A stretch of 64,000 nucleotides of DNA. Source: Tolypothrix campylonemoides VB511288 (GTDB lineage: Bacteria; Cyanobacteriota; Cyanobacteriia; Cyanobacteriales; Nostocaceae). Shown here piece by piece: positions 1 to 7,631 of this stretch (the stretch's first letter is position 1; every line of letters begins with the position of its first letter). Location of the stretch: positions 407,302 to 471,301 of the forward strand of contig JXCB02000002.1 in assembly GCA_000828075.3 (NCBI GenBank), in the 5' to 3' direction. The position numbers and the translations under genes are program-made. A model generated the notes under the pieces. It did not search any database, was not told the origin of the DNA, and saw nothing but the letters and a program-made list of their open reading frames with translations.

Positions 1-485
1 CAAGTTGGGTCATCCATGAACCAATAAGGGAAATGCCTTGTCCGGCAAAAAACAAACGGTAGTTTCTTGACCTGAGTGCTGGTAACAGTGCTCTCTTTCT
101 AGTTGTTTGTGCGTTCATTAAAGCCTAAGTTTATACCTATCTCATATCCTTTCATAGATATCATTTGACTTCACAGCTAACCCCTCTCCACAGGCGGAGT
201 GGGATACCACTGCTTTTGGAAGAGGTTTTAGAGTTCAGTTAAGAAGAACGCAGAACACAGAACGCAGTAATCAGAATATCCCCGCTCATGAATCCGCGCT
301 TATTTAAGTGCGGAAAACTTTCTTTTTCTCCTTCATGATTTATCCGGGGGCGCGCCTACCAATACTCAAAGCCAGAACTCTTAATTTATCGTTTCTTGTA
401 GCGCGTTTAATATTCTGACGAATGATTAGTAGCGGATGATTCTTTCTCGGTGAGATTTTTCCCGCCTGTACCCTATCCCCTCGTA
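1..485. other. Non-coding left edge
   Basis: I see no convincing gene here. Near 245-268 there is a short GAACGCAGAACACAGAACGC-type repeat, which recurs around 52074 and, on the other strand, around 25110. The stretch lies downstream of the HlyD-type gene. A partner efflux permease, usual for such proteins, would have to lie left of the window. Confidence 0.5.
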
Positions 486-2009
486 CTACTTAACTTGCAC
501 ACTAACTTCGGCAGACATTCCAGGTGTAATCCGCGATTCGTACCCTTTGATGCTCTCAGAGTCAAAAACAATTTTTACAGGAACGCGTTGCACAATTTTG
601 GTAAAGTTACCTGTGACGTTGTCCGGTGGTAAAAGCGCAAACTGTGCGCCGGAGGCTGGCGAAATGCTATCAACGCGACCCTTAAAGGTATGATGAGGAA
701 AAGCATCAAGCTTAATCTCTACTTCTTCTCCTGGCTTCATGTCTTCCAACTGGGTTTCTTTGAAGTTGGCGACTAGCCAATAATCGTTATTGACAATTGC
801 CATCAAAGGTGTTCCTGCTTGTACCCGGTTGCCTACTTCCACTGTTTTCCGCCCTACCCGTCCAGCAGCAGGTGCGGTAATGTTGGTGTAAGATAGCTGC
901 AACTGTGCATCTTTCAACGATGCTTCTGATTGAGATATGGCTGCTTTTGCTGCTTCGTACTGGTTACGGTTGACGTTTGTTTGTTGTCCGCCAGCAGTTG
1001 CTTGTTGCAATCCACCTTTAGATGCTGCTAGTCTCGCTTGAGCACTCGTTACGCCTTCTTGTGCTTGTGCCAATCTTGACTGTGCTTGTTGCACTCCTAC
1101 TGTTGCAGAGGCTAGGCGTGCTTGTGCTTGTTGCACTCCTTGTAAAGCCGCATTTCTTTGCGCTAAAGCCACATTATACGCTGCTGTGGCTGTCTCTAGC
1201 TGCTGGCGGGTAATTGCCCCTTGTTGAAACAGAGTGTTGTAACGGTTGTAATCTGCTTGCGCTCTTTGTAAATTGGCATTTGTTTGTGCTACCTGCGCTT
1301 GTGCTGCGGGAATTCCCGCTTCAGCTTCCCTAACAGCAGCTTGAGCCGCTGGGATACCTGCTTGCGCCTCTTTGACTGCTGCTTGCGCTGTGGCGATCGC
1401 AGCTATTGCGTTGCTCACTTCGCCTTGCGCCTGAGTTGTTTTACCACTGGTTGTTTGTGACGCTAGAGCAATATTGGCTTGTGCTGCTTGAGCTTGACGA
1501 CGAGCATTTTGAAGCGCCGCTTCTGTTTGCTGCACTTTAACTTGATAGTCCCTTGGATCTAGCTTCACCAATAGCTGTCCCTGTTGCACTTGCTGGTTAT
1601 CATTCACCAACACTTGGCTTACAGTTCCCGGAATCCGGCTGCTGACTTGATGAAGGTGTCCTGCCACTTGGGCGTTGTCTGTCTCTTGATGAGTAGAAGC
1701 ATATTGCCACCACTGATAACCAAAACCTCCAGCAGCTACAGCACCCACGCCCAATCCTGCCAAAATTAAAGCAAGCGGTTTTCTCCGCTTTGGTGTTTGG
1801 GGCGGTTGGGGTTCGACTTGCTTGTTCTGTGTCTCGGGCTGAGTCTGTATATCATCTGGCGTTGTTTTCAGTGATACAGCTGTGTTTGTAGTCTTATTCC
1901 TTGTCAGAGCTTCTAAAGTCTCTAAGTCTTGAACGAGTTCTTTATCCAGAACTGCAGTTGTTTTATGTCCGTTACGTCCGTTCGAGTTCGTAGTGTTTAT
2001 GCCTTCCAT
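486..2009 (-). CDS. HlyD/EmrA-family membrane fusion protein
   Basis: Periplasmic adaptor subunit of a drug-efflux or secretion system, linking an inner-membrane transporter to the outer membrane. A cytoplasmic, low-complexity N-terminus is followed by a basic stretch (PKRRKPLA) and one membrane segment (about residues 80-100 of the product from this start). Then come the first lipoyl half (VSSRIPGTVSQVLVNDNQQV), a very long Ala/Gln-rich coiled-coil hairpin made of repeated AQAAV.EAQAG.PAAQ units, the second lipoyl half and a beta-barrel domain (LMAIVNNDYWLVANFKETQLEDM). I start at the internal ATG (MEGINTTN) because GAGGAC lies upstream of it. A start 48 bases further out at 2057 keeps the frame but has no visible ribosome site. 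The MarR gene lies directly upstream on the same strand, which suggests MarR-controlled efflux. The permease is not in the window. Confidence 0.9.
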   Translation of the reverse strand: MEGINTTNSNGRNGHKTTAVLDKELVQDLETLEALTRNKTTNTAVSLKTTPDDIQTQPETQNKQVEPQPPQTPKRRKPLALILAGLGVGAVAAGGFGYQWWQYASTHQETDNAQVAGHLHQVSSRIPGTVSQVLVNDNQQVQQGQLLVKLDPRDYQVKVQQTEAALQNARRQAQAAQANIALASQTTSGKTTQAQGEVSNAIAAIATAQAAVKEAQAGIPAAQAAVREAEAGIPAAQAQVAQTNANLQRAQADYNRYNTLFQQGAITRQQLETATAAYNVALAQRNAALQGVQQAQARLASATVGVQQAQSRLAQAQEGVTSAQARLAASKGGLQQATAGGQQTNVNRNQYEAAKAAISQSEASLKDAQLQLSYTNITAPAAGRVGRKTVEVGNRVQAGTPLMAIVNNDYWLVANFKETQLEDMKPGEEVEIKLDAFPHHTFKGRVDSISPASGAQFALLPPDNVTGNFTKIVQRVPVKIVFDSESIKGYESRITPGMSAEVSVQVK

Positions 2010-2129
2010 GATTGTTAAGTCCTCGGTATTGTTTTTGCTAAGTAAAAAACTTAGCACTCTAAATATTTGAATAAAGATATTTAGAAAAAAAGGTATTTAG
2101 AAAAAAAGAATTTATTTAATCGTTAATCA

Positions 2130-2147
2130 TTTAGGATACGTACTATT
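2130..2147. promoter_or_regulatory. Candidate MarR operator upstream of the hlyD-like gene
   Basis: The 18-mer TTTAGGATACGTACTATT lies between the marR stop and the hlyD-like start. It matches 14 of 18 positions with the sequence before marR itself and is centred on the palindrome TACGTA. Binding by the adjacent MarR protein is inferred from the duplication and position only. Confidence 0.4.
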
Positions 2148-2190
2148 TTTCCAAAAGACCCAACATAGCGCCTCACCCAACGAGGTAATT

Positions 2191-2658
2191 CTAGGATAAG
2201 TTAGTTATTGCCTTGGTTAGAAATTGGCAAAATTGTTCGCGTTCAGCGTAGGAAATACCGTGCATAGCTTGCTCGCGAATTTCTACGGCAATAGGTGGTA
2301 GGACTGTTTCGAGTTCTCTTCCTGCATCTGTCAGCCAAATACGCCAGATGCGGCGATCGCGAGAGTCGCGTTCTCGACGAATCAAGCCTCTTTCTTCCAT
2401 TCTATCCAATACGCCAGTTAACGTCCCTCCCACCTGTTGGAGTTTTTCACCAATACTGGAAGTGGGTAAACCGTCTTCCTCCCACAAACAGCACAAAACC
2501 ACCCAATGAAACGGGGTTAGTCCAAACGGGTCTAACCGCTCGGTAAACCTGCGAGCGAGGAGTTGTGAGAGTAGTTTGATCCGGTAGCCAACTCCGTATG
2601 GTGCGCGAACTTGCTGCCAAGACTCTAAATCTTGGGGCTTGTTGGGTTTAGAGACCAT
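2191..2658 (-). CDS. MarR-family transcriptional regulator
   Basis: Winged-helix repressor of 155 residues, the usual MarR length. The helix-turn-helix and wing are visible as TSSIGEKLQQVGGTLTGVLDRMEERGLIRRERDSRDRR (about residues 66-103), with the conserved Asp-Arg-Arg wing motif. The N-terminal helices (LLSQLLARRFTERLDPFGLTPFHWVVL) and C-terminal helix would form the dimer interface. It is transcribed in the same direction as the membrane fusion protein gene 130-180 bases downstream. MarR proteins commonly repress themselves and an adjacent efflux operon. Similar 18-mers sit upstream of both genes, which fits that scheme. The ligand cannot be read from the sequence. Confidence 0.93.
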   Translation of the reverse strand: MVSKPNKPQDLESWQQVRAPYGVGYRIKLLSQLLARRFTERLDPFGLTPFHWVVLCCLWEEDGLPTSSIGEKLQQVGGTLTGVLDRMEERGLIRRERDSRDRRIWRIWLTDAGRELETVLPPIAVEIREQAMHGISYAEREQFCQFLTKAITNLS

Positions 2659-2668
2659 CTCTTAAAAA

Positions 2669-2686
2669 TTTAGCGTACGTAATATT
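2669..2686. promoter_or_regulatory. Candidate MarR autoregulatory operator
   Basis: TTTAGCGTACGTAATATT lies about 10-28 bases upstream of the marR start codon and is the partner of the similar site at 2130-2147. Both are centred on TACGTA. A position this close to the start would suit autorepression (inference). Confidence 0.4.
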
Positions 2687-2784
2687 AATATAGCACTATT
2701 TCACCACTTGGCAAGGAGTCATTGCCACTTTAGGCGTGAAGTTACCTAAGCTGACAAATGCATATAACTAGTACCGCTGCGCGG

Positions 2785-2815
2785 AAGTCAAAAGTCAAAA
2801 GTCAAAAGTCAAAAG
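2785..2815. repeat. Heptanucleotide tandem repeat (TCAAAAG)n
   Basis: About four copies of a 7-base unit (AGTCAAA/TCAAAAG) in the gap between the GT2 and MarR genes. It is a short tandemly repeated sequence of the type common in heterocystous cyanobacteria. The same unit occurs inside hypF at 29322-29370. Confidence 0.9.
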
Positions 2816-2890
2816 GGTGATTCTGTGGGCTTTTCGCTGCTTTTGAATGGTAGCTTTATTTCCGCCGTCGTGTACTAGCACATTTGGATA

Positions 2891-3817
2891 TTAGTTGCGT
2901 CCGTTGCGCTTATCGATCATGTCAGCCAACAGAGCAAACATTCCCAATTGAGTAGCCGCAACAAACAGAATGAGCGTGCGCTCCGTCAAATCGCGCCGAA
3001 TAAAGATATCTTGATACAGTGTAATCAGAAAACCAAAGAAAAATAAACCAGCTACAGGCAAAAACACTCTTAAGGGAGCAAAATAAACGCCCGTCCGCAA
3101 TATAAGCTGTATAAAGCGCAATGTGTCTTGCAATGGCTTAATCTTACTTTTACCAACGCGGTGGTGATAGTCAATTGGTACGTAATGAACTATGTAATGA
3201 TTGGTGAGCATCGCTAATGTAACCGTGGTAGTGAAGCTGAAGCTATCGGGTAGAATGTTGAGAAATTCCTCGACAACGCTTTTACGGAAGACTCTTAATC
3301 CACTGTTTAAATCTGGAATACTTCTCATTGCAATCCATTCTGCAAAGCGTACCAGAAACCATTCGGGAATTTTACGGAGATTAGAGTAGTTTACTTTACT
3401 ACCTATCCTAGCTCCAACAACCATATCAGCATTATTGGTTAGAGCCACTAATTCGGGGATACGCTCGTTTGGATAAGTGGCATCAGCATCAGTAATCGCA
3501 ATTATGGGATACTTAGCTTGACGAATTCCGGTTTTTAGAGCTGCGCCATATCCCCTATTTCTAACATGTTCAATGATACGAAGGTCAATGTACGAACGCA
3601 GGATATCACCTGTGCCATCCGTGGAGCCATCATTAACCACAATAATTTCATACTCACAATTTGCTAACTCAAGGACATGACGTAAATTCTTTAGTGTTGC
3701 GGCAATGCTTTTCTCTTCGTTATACACAGGTATGACAAGCGAAAAAGCTGGACAAACAACTTTTTGAGCTTGAAAATTTAGTGAAGTTTCCATACGTGTT
3801 CGCGTGTCTTCCTGCAT
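2891..3817 (-). CDS. DPM1-like family 2 glycosyltransferase with C-terminal membrane anchor
   Basis: Probably transfers a sugar from a nucleotide sugar to polyprenyl phosphate or a lipid-linked acceptor at the cytoplasmic face of the membrane. The GT-A fold starts at FSLVIPVYNEE (about residue 25). It continues with VVNDGSTDGT (61-70) and the metal-binding Asp-Ala-Asp at 110-112 (ITDADATYP). The acceptor region holds DLNSGLRVFRK. Two hydrophobic segments close the protein (VFLPVAGLFFFGFLITLYQ and LILFVAATQLGMFALLADM), as in dolichol-phosphate mannosyltransferase-like bacterial proteins. At 308 residues it has the usual length. It lies head-to-head with the interrupted membrane protein gene at 3991, a plausible lipid-sugar user. 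The sugar specificity is unknown. Confidence 0.9.
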   Translation of the reverse strand: MQEDTRTRMETSLNFQAQKVVCPAFSLVIPVYNEEKSIAATLKNLRHVLELANCEYEIIVVNDGSTDGTGDILRSYIDLRIIEHVRNRGYGAALKTGIRQAKYPIIAITDADATYPNERIPELVALTNNADMVVGARIGSKVNYSNLRKIPEWFLVRFAEWIAMRSIPDLNSGLRVFRKSVVEEFLNILPDSFSFTTTVTLAMLTNHYIVHYVPIDYHHRVGKSKIKPLQDTLRFIQLILRTGVYFAPLRVFLPVAGLFFFGFLITLYQDIFIRRDLTERTLILFVAATQLGMFALLADMIDKRNGRN

Positions 3818-5311
3818 AATTTATTTTGTGAGTCTGTTTGCAAGCTTGACTCTATTTTATTGTAAGTTTTCTTATTTTAATTTTTATTAAATAAAAATCA
3901 ATTAGTAAAACTAATTGAGAATTGATAATAGCTATTTTTCAGTTAGTTTCATATGAAAAAATCGTAGTTTTTCAAAATTAACAAGCAGCAATGTTAATCA
4001 CACGCCTACATCAATTTTTTGCAGCGCTGACTCTTAAAAAAACCAAACGGTATATAATTTTTTGGTTTACTTTAAGCATAACTGTAGCAACTATTTATGC
4101 GGTACAAGCAATATTCCCAGCCTTAAAACATGAGTATGTCATTCAGGATGATGCACGACAGCATATTTTTTGGATGCAACGATTTGTAGACCCTGAGCTT
4201 TTTCCACAAGATTTCATTACTGATTATTTTCAATCGATTTCACCACCCGGATATAAAGCTTTTTATCAACTCCTAACCTTGGTAGGATTTCATCCGATTT
4301 TTTCGAGTAAAATTTTACCACTATTTTTAGGAGTAATGACAACTGTCTACTGTTTTGGTGTTTGTCTAGAAATATTGCCACTACCAGTAACAGGGTTTCT
4401 AGGCACGTTGCTCATGAATCAATGCTTGTGGCTAGCTGATGATTTGATTTCCGCAACATCCAGGGCTTTTTTATATCCATTATTTTTTGCTTTTATTTAC
4501 TATTATTTACGGCGATCGCTCTTACCATGGATGATATCTCTAGCACTTCTGGGACTTTTTTACCCAGGATTTGTATTGATATCTATTGGTATCTTGATTC
4601 TGCAATTTTTCAAGTTTGACAGAGGTTTTCCGCAATTTTCCCAACAACGCAGTGATTATGTATTTTGTGGACTGAGTCTTGCAGTGGGATTAGTCGTTCT
4701 CTTACCTTATTCTTTAGAATCATCCCTATTTGGTTCCTTAATTTCCGTCAAACAAGCGAGAATTTTACCAGAGTTTTTGCCATCAGGAAGAATGAGCTTT
4801 TTTGAGGACGAGAATCCAACGAGGTTTTGGTTGAGTGGTAGCCGTTCTGGAATTAGGATGTCGTTTAATCCACCGATAGTCATTTTAGGATTATTTTTAC
4901 CGCTGTTATTACGATTGAAATCTCGCTTTCCTTTGGCTAACGAAGTACGTAGTCATATTTCAGTATTGCTAAATTTGGTGTTCGTTTCATTATTTCTATT
5001 TTTTGTAGCTCATATTTTGCTTTTCAAATTGTATCTTCCCAGCCGCTTTACGGTACATAGTTTTAGGATTGTGTTTGCGTTAACCACAGCAGTAGTTCTG
5101 ACACTTATATTAAATGCAGTTTTAAAAAATAGCACTCAGCAAAAGCTTTTGATGAGTGCAACAGCCTTAATTGGGGGAATTATAGTTTTTTATCCTAATA
5201 TATTTTGGAAAAACGACTTTCCTAGGAATAGTTACATTGTTGGTCAATTTGGGAGCATCCCAAAGCAAGCAAAAACCTTACTTACCCTCATCCCCTAACC
5301 CCTTCTCAAGA

Positions 5312-5528
5312 GCAGGGCTGTTTCATTCCCTCAAAGGCTCATAATGTCAAGGGTTAATGAAGTGCGATTGCCCGAAGGGCAGACGCCTGAAGGCGTATCA
5401 CTCCTTATTTCCTGGATAAAAATTAAATTTTCTGGGTCAAAATATAGGTTTTCCATAACTTATGTCCCAAAAATCATCGCGCTTCGATATTGACAAATCC
5501 TCTCTCTTAACGAATGAAACAGCCCTGC
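5312..5528. mobile_element. Inner 217-base MITE with 9-base target duplication
   Basis: The ends are GCAGGGCTGTTTCATTC and its perfect 17-base inverse. TTCTCAAGA directly flanks both sides (5303-5311 and 5529-5537). There is no coding capacity for a transposase. It sits inside the outer element at 5251-5687 and is therefore younger. Its parent insertion sequence is not in the window. Confidence 0.9.
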
Positions 5529-5600
5529 TTCTCAAGAGCGGGATTCGGGGAATAAGAGTAGGACTTGACTCCCCTCTCCCCAATTGGGAGAGGGGTTGGG

Positions 5601-5644
5601 GAGCCAGTGCGTTGCGGAGGTTCCCTCCGTTGTAGCATCTGGCG
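5601..5644. repeat. Palindromic cassette, copy 1
   Basis: A roughly 45-base unit that starts GAGCCAGTGC, has a GGAGG..CCTCC core and ends CTGGCG. Related copies are at 20257, 21081, 23001, 25525, 42035 and 52170. Here it lies within the outer MITE between GGTTGGG and TGGTGAGG, so it looks like an insertion into another repeat. Confidence 0.6.
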
Positions 5645-6177
5645 TGGTGAGGGCAGAATGGCAAGTGTGTAAAATTGGGATGCTCCCGTCAATTTCCAGC
5701 TTTGTATCAGTTCTTTCATCAGCAACCTAAAGATACTCTCATAGCCTCTTTAGCTGGAGAAGCTACTAATATACCAAGTTTTGCTCAGCGTCCTATTTTA
5801 GTAAGTAGCGAATATGCGATCGCCTACCATATCGGCTATTATCGTCTATTTCGTCAACGACTGGCTGATTTAATTCGCGCTCAATATAGCCCAAATTTAG
5901 CAGATGTTCAGAATTTGATTCAAAAATATAAAGTTGATTTTTTCCTGTTAGAAAAAAGGGCATTTACAGCAGAATATATCGAACAAGATAGGTGGTTGCA
6001 GCAGTATCTATCTCTCAAACTACCAAATGATCCAATCGCAAAAATCACAAGGAAAGCTTTAGAGGGTTTACAGCAGGGTCAGATTCCAGCTTTATTAAAG
6101 GTTACGCAAAATTGTACTGCTTTTGAGACAGAAGATTTGGTGGTGCTAGAAGCAAAATGTATCACCTAAAAAACTGG

Positions 6178-6221
6178 TTTACAAACTGTTGTTACTGTAC
6201 CTCATAGACCTGCAATACGCT
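6178..6221. repeat. 44-base direct repeat, left copy
   Basis: Matches 7537-7580 at 43 of 44 bases. The two copies flank the methyltransferase gene at 6403-7149 on both sides, about 1.36 kb apart in the same orientation. This copy lies just 3' of the interrupted membrane protein gene. Confidence 0.9.
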
Positions 6222-6402
6222 TTATAACTACCCTGTGTTTTTGGGAATATGTCGCTGGGTATATTTTTGACTGCTTGTTTTTTCTAACTCATCAAAAAAT
6301 GGGCGAAGCGGGAGACATAAAGTTTCTATTTTGGAGATATCTATTTGGTTAAAATTATGTCAATATACGACTTATTAGCCCTAAACCCTAAAAATTAGTC
6401 AT

Positions 6403-7149
6403 ATGTCAGATATAACACTATTCAACCGAACAGAAGACGAACTCTTCCGTCCGAAAGAGTTCTTCAACCAGCAGTGGAAGACTTATCAGAAAGTGCTCAA
6501 TAACAATTACATGGGACACCGTGAAATTTACTCACATCTGCACGAGCTACTAGTAAACTACTTTCAAAAACCCTTTACAATGCTAGAACTTGGGTGCGGG
6601 GATGCCAGTTTGACTTCTCAAGCTTTATTAAATACGCATATTGCCTCTTACAAGGGTATAGACTTATCCATACCCGCATTGGAGATTGCTAAACAAAACA
6701 TAACGATTGTTCAGTGTAACGCAACTTTTACCCAAGGCGATTTCTGTGAGCTAGTTGCTGAATTAGCACAAAGTCAACAAAATACATTTGATGCAATTTT
6801 TATGTCTTTTGCTCTCCACCACCTCCATCTTGAGCAAAAAGACGACTTTATTGGTCAACTTAAGCCTCTGTTGACACCAGACGGTGTTTTTATTCTTATC
6901 GATATTGTTCGTCAAGAAGAAGAAGATCGAGAAACTTATATTAAACGATACCTGGAGGGTGTACAAAAACACTGGAGCCTACTGACTCCTGAAGAGTATT
7001 TGATGGTCGAAAACCATATCACATCAAGCGATTTTCCTGAAACTCGATCAACTTTCCAAGAAATCTCCCAAAAACACGGTTTTACTAGGATTGATTGCCT
7101 CTACCACGATCCGCTCGATACTACACAATTATTGTGCTTTTACCAATAA
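6403..7149 (+). CDS. Class I SAM-dependent methyltransferase
   Basis: A 248-residue small-molecule methyltransferase fold. Motif I is MLELGCGDASL (about residues 61-71), followed by the acidic end of strand 2 (GIDLS). Motif II/III regions appear as FDAIFMSFALHHL and a post-I loop LTPDGVFILIDIV. The N-terminal 55 residues and the C-terminal helical region probably bind the substrate, which I cannot name. It stands alone between genes for glycan-related membrane proteins and is bracketed by a 44-base direct repeat, which may mean it arrived or moved as a unit. The start codon follows ATTAGTCAT with no strong ribosome site. Confidence 0.85.
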   Translation: MSDITLFNRTEDELFRPKEFFNQQWKTYQKVLNNNYMGHREIYSHLHELLVNYFQKPFTMLELGCGDASLTSQALLNTHIASYKGIDLSIPALEIAKQNITIVQCNATFTQGDFCELVAELAQSQQNTFDAIFMSFALHHLHLEQKDDFIGQLKPLLTPDGVFILIDIVRQEEEDRETYIKRYLEGVQKHWSLLTPEEYLMVENHITSSDFPETRSTFQEISQKHGFTRIDCLYHDPLDTTQLLCFYQ

Positions 7150-7536
7150 AGCTGAGTATTGTCAAGACACAATGTAAATCCTGGTAACTGGCGCTTGTTA
7201 CTTTGCAATCATGGACGCTTTTCCATCGCCAGGAGGACCGCACGCATTGTCTGCGATAAAAGTGATTAGGGGGGCGATCAGGGCAAACGCATCTAAATAT
7301 AGATGGCTGTATGGTGGTATTGTAGACGGAGCGCCTATGTCTGGTTCACTTTGACAGCGCTAGCATCATCACGATGATGAACAAGCAATGCGTAGTAGAT
7401 GTCGCTGTAGGGTAGAGCAATGTGGTACTGTACTGAGGCATTCAGGCTCAAAATAAAAATCCCGCGCTGGTATCACCTTCAATGACTCTAGTAAGCTTAG
7501 GGAAAAGGGGTTTTTTCAGTGCGACGAATCCGAATC

Positions 7537-7580
7537 TTTACAAACTGTTGTTACTGTACCTCATAAACCTGCAATACGCT
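7537..7580. repeat. 44-base direct repeat, right copy
   Basis: Partner of 6178-6221 with one mismatch (A for G). It lies 3' of the leftward glycosyltransferase gene, so both copies sit at the ends of membrane glycosyltransferase-like genes. Confidence 0.9.
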
Positions 7581-7590
7581 GTATCTTGCT

Positions 7591-7624
7591 GATGTAGAGA
7601 CGTAGCATTCTACGTCTCTACATC
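7591..7624. terminator. Hairpin, probable bidirectional terminator or interspersed repeat
   Basis: Perfect 15-base stem GATGTAGAGACGTAG with a 4-base loop (CATT), directly 3' of the leftward gene ending at 7632 and between convergent genes. The GTAGAGACGTAG sequence is also of the kind dispersed as small palindromic repeats in cyanobacteria, so it may be both. Confidence 0.6.
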
Positions 7625-7631
7625 AACCATG

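Larger units (their letters stand above)
5251..5687. mobile_element. MITE-like element with 8-base target duplication, carrying two further insertions
   Basis: The outer ends are GGGAGCATCCC and its exact reverse complement GGGATGCTCCC. Immediately outside them is the direct repeat GTCAATTT (5243-5250 and 5688-5695), a clear 8-base target duplication. No transposase is encoded, so it must have been moved in trans. Inside lie a second element with its own target duplication (5312-5528) and a copy of a roughly 45-base palindromic cassette (5601-5644). Without the inner element and its duplication it would be 211 bases. Confidence 0.88.
3991..6169 (+). pseudogene. Large multi-spanning membrane protein gene split by a nested insertion
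   Basis: A hydrophobic protein with many membrane segments, an early acidic loop (HEYVIQDDARQHIFWMQRF) and a soluble C-terminal part. The layout resembles membrane glycosyltransferases of the GT39/GT83 type, but I do not recognise the family. The frame is cut at 5250 by a 437-base insertion that introduces a stop at 5296-5298. Removing 5251-5695 (element plus one target copy) joins 3991-5250 to 5696-6169 in frame and reads through the join as VGQF-PALYQFF, giving about 577 residues. The 5' part alone would be a 435-residue protein with a short foreign tail. The 3' part (about 158 residues) has no proper start of its own. The gene is probably inactive unless the N-terminal part works alone. 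Confidence 0.85.
7150..7631. other. Convergent intergenic region
   Basis: 482 bases between two convergent genes. I see no supported gene. It contains the right copy of the 44-base direct repeat (7537-7580) and a strong hairpin (7591-7624). The rest shows nothing I recognise. Confidence 0.5.

Noticed and set aside
450..632. 60-residue + strand frame overlapping the end of the HlyD-like gene
   Set aside because: It is antisense to a well supported gene and has no recognisable features.
5437..5725. Short leftward frames at the interrupted gene
   Set aside because: They lie inside the nested MITE-like elements and consist of repeat sequence.
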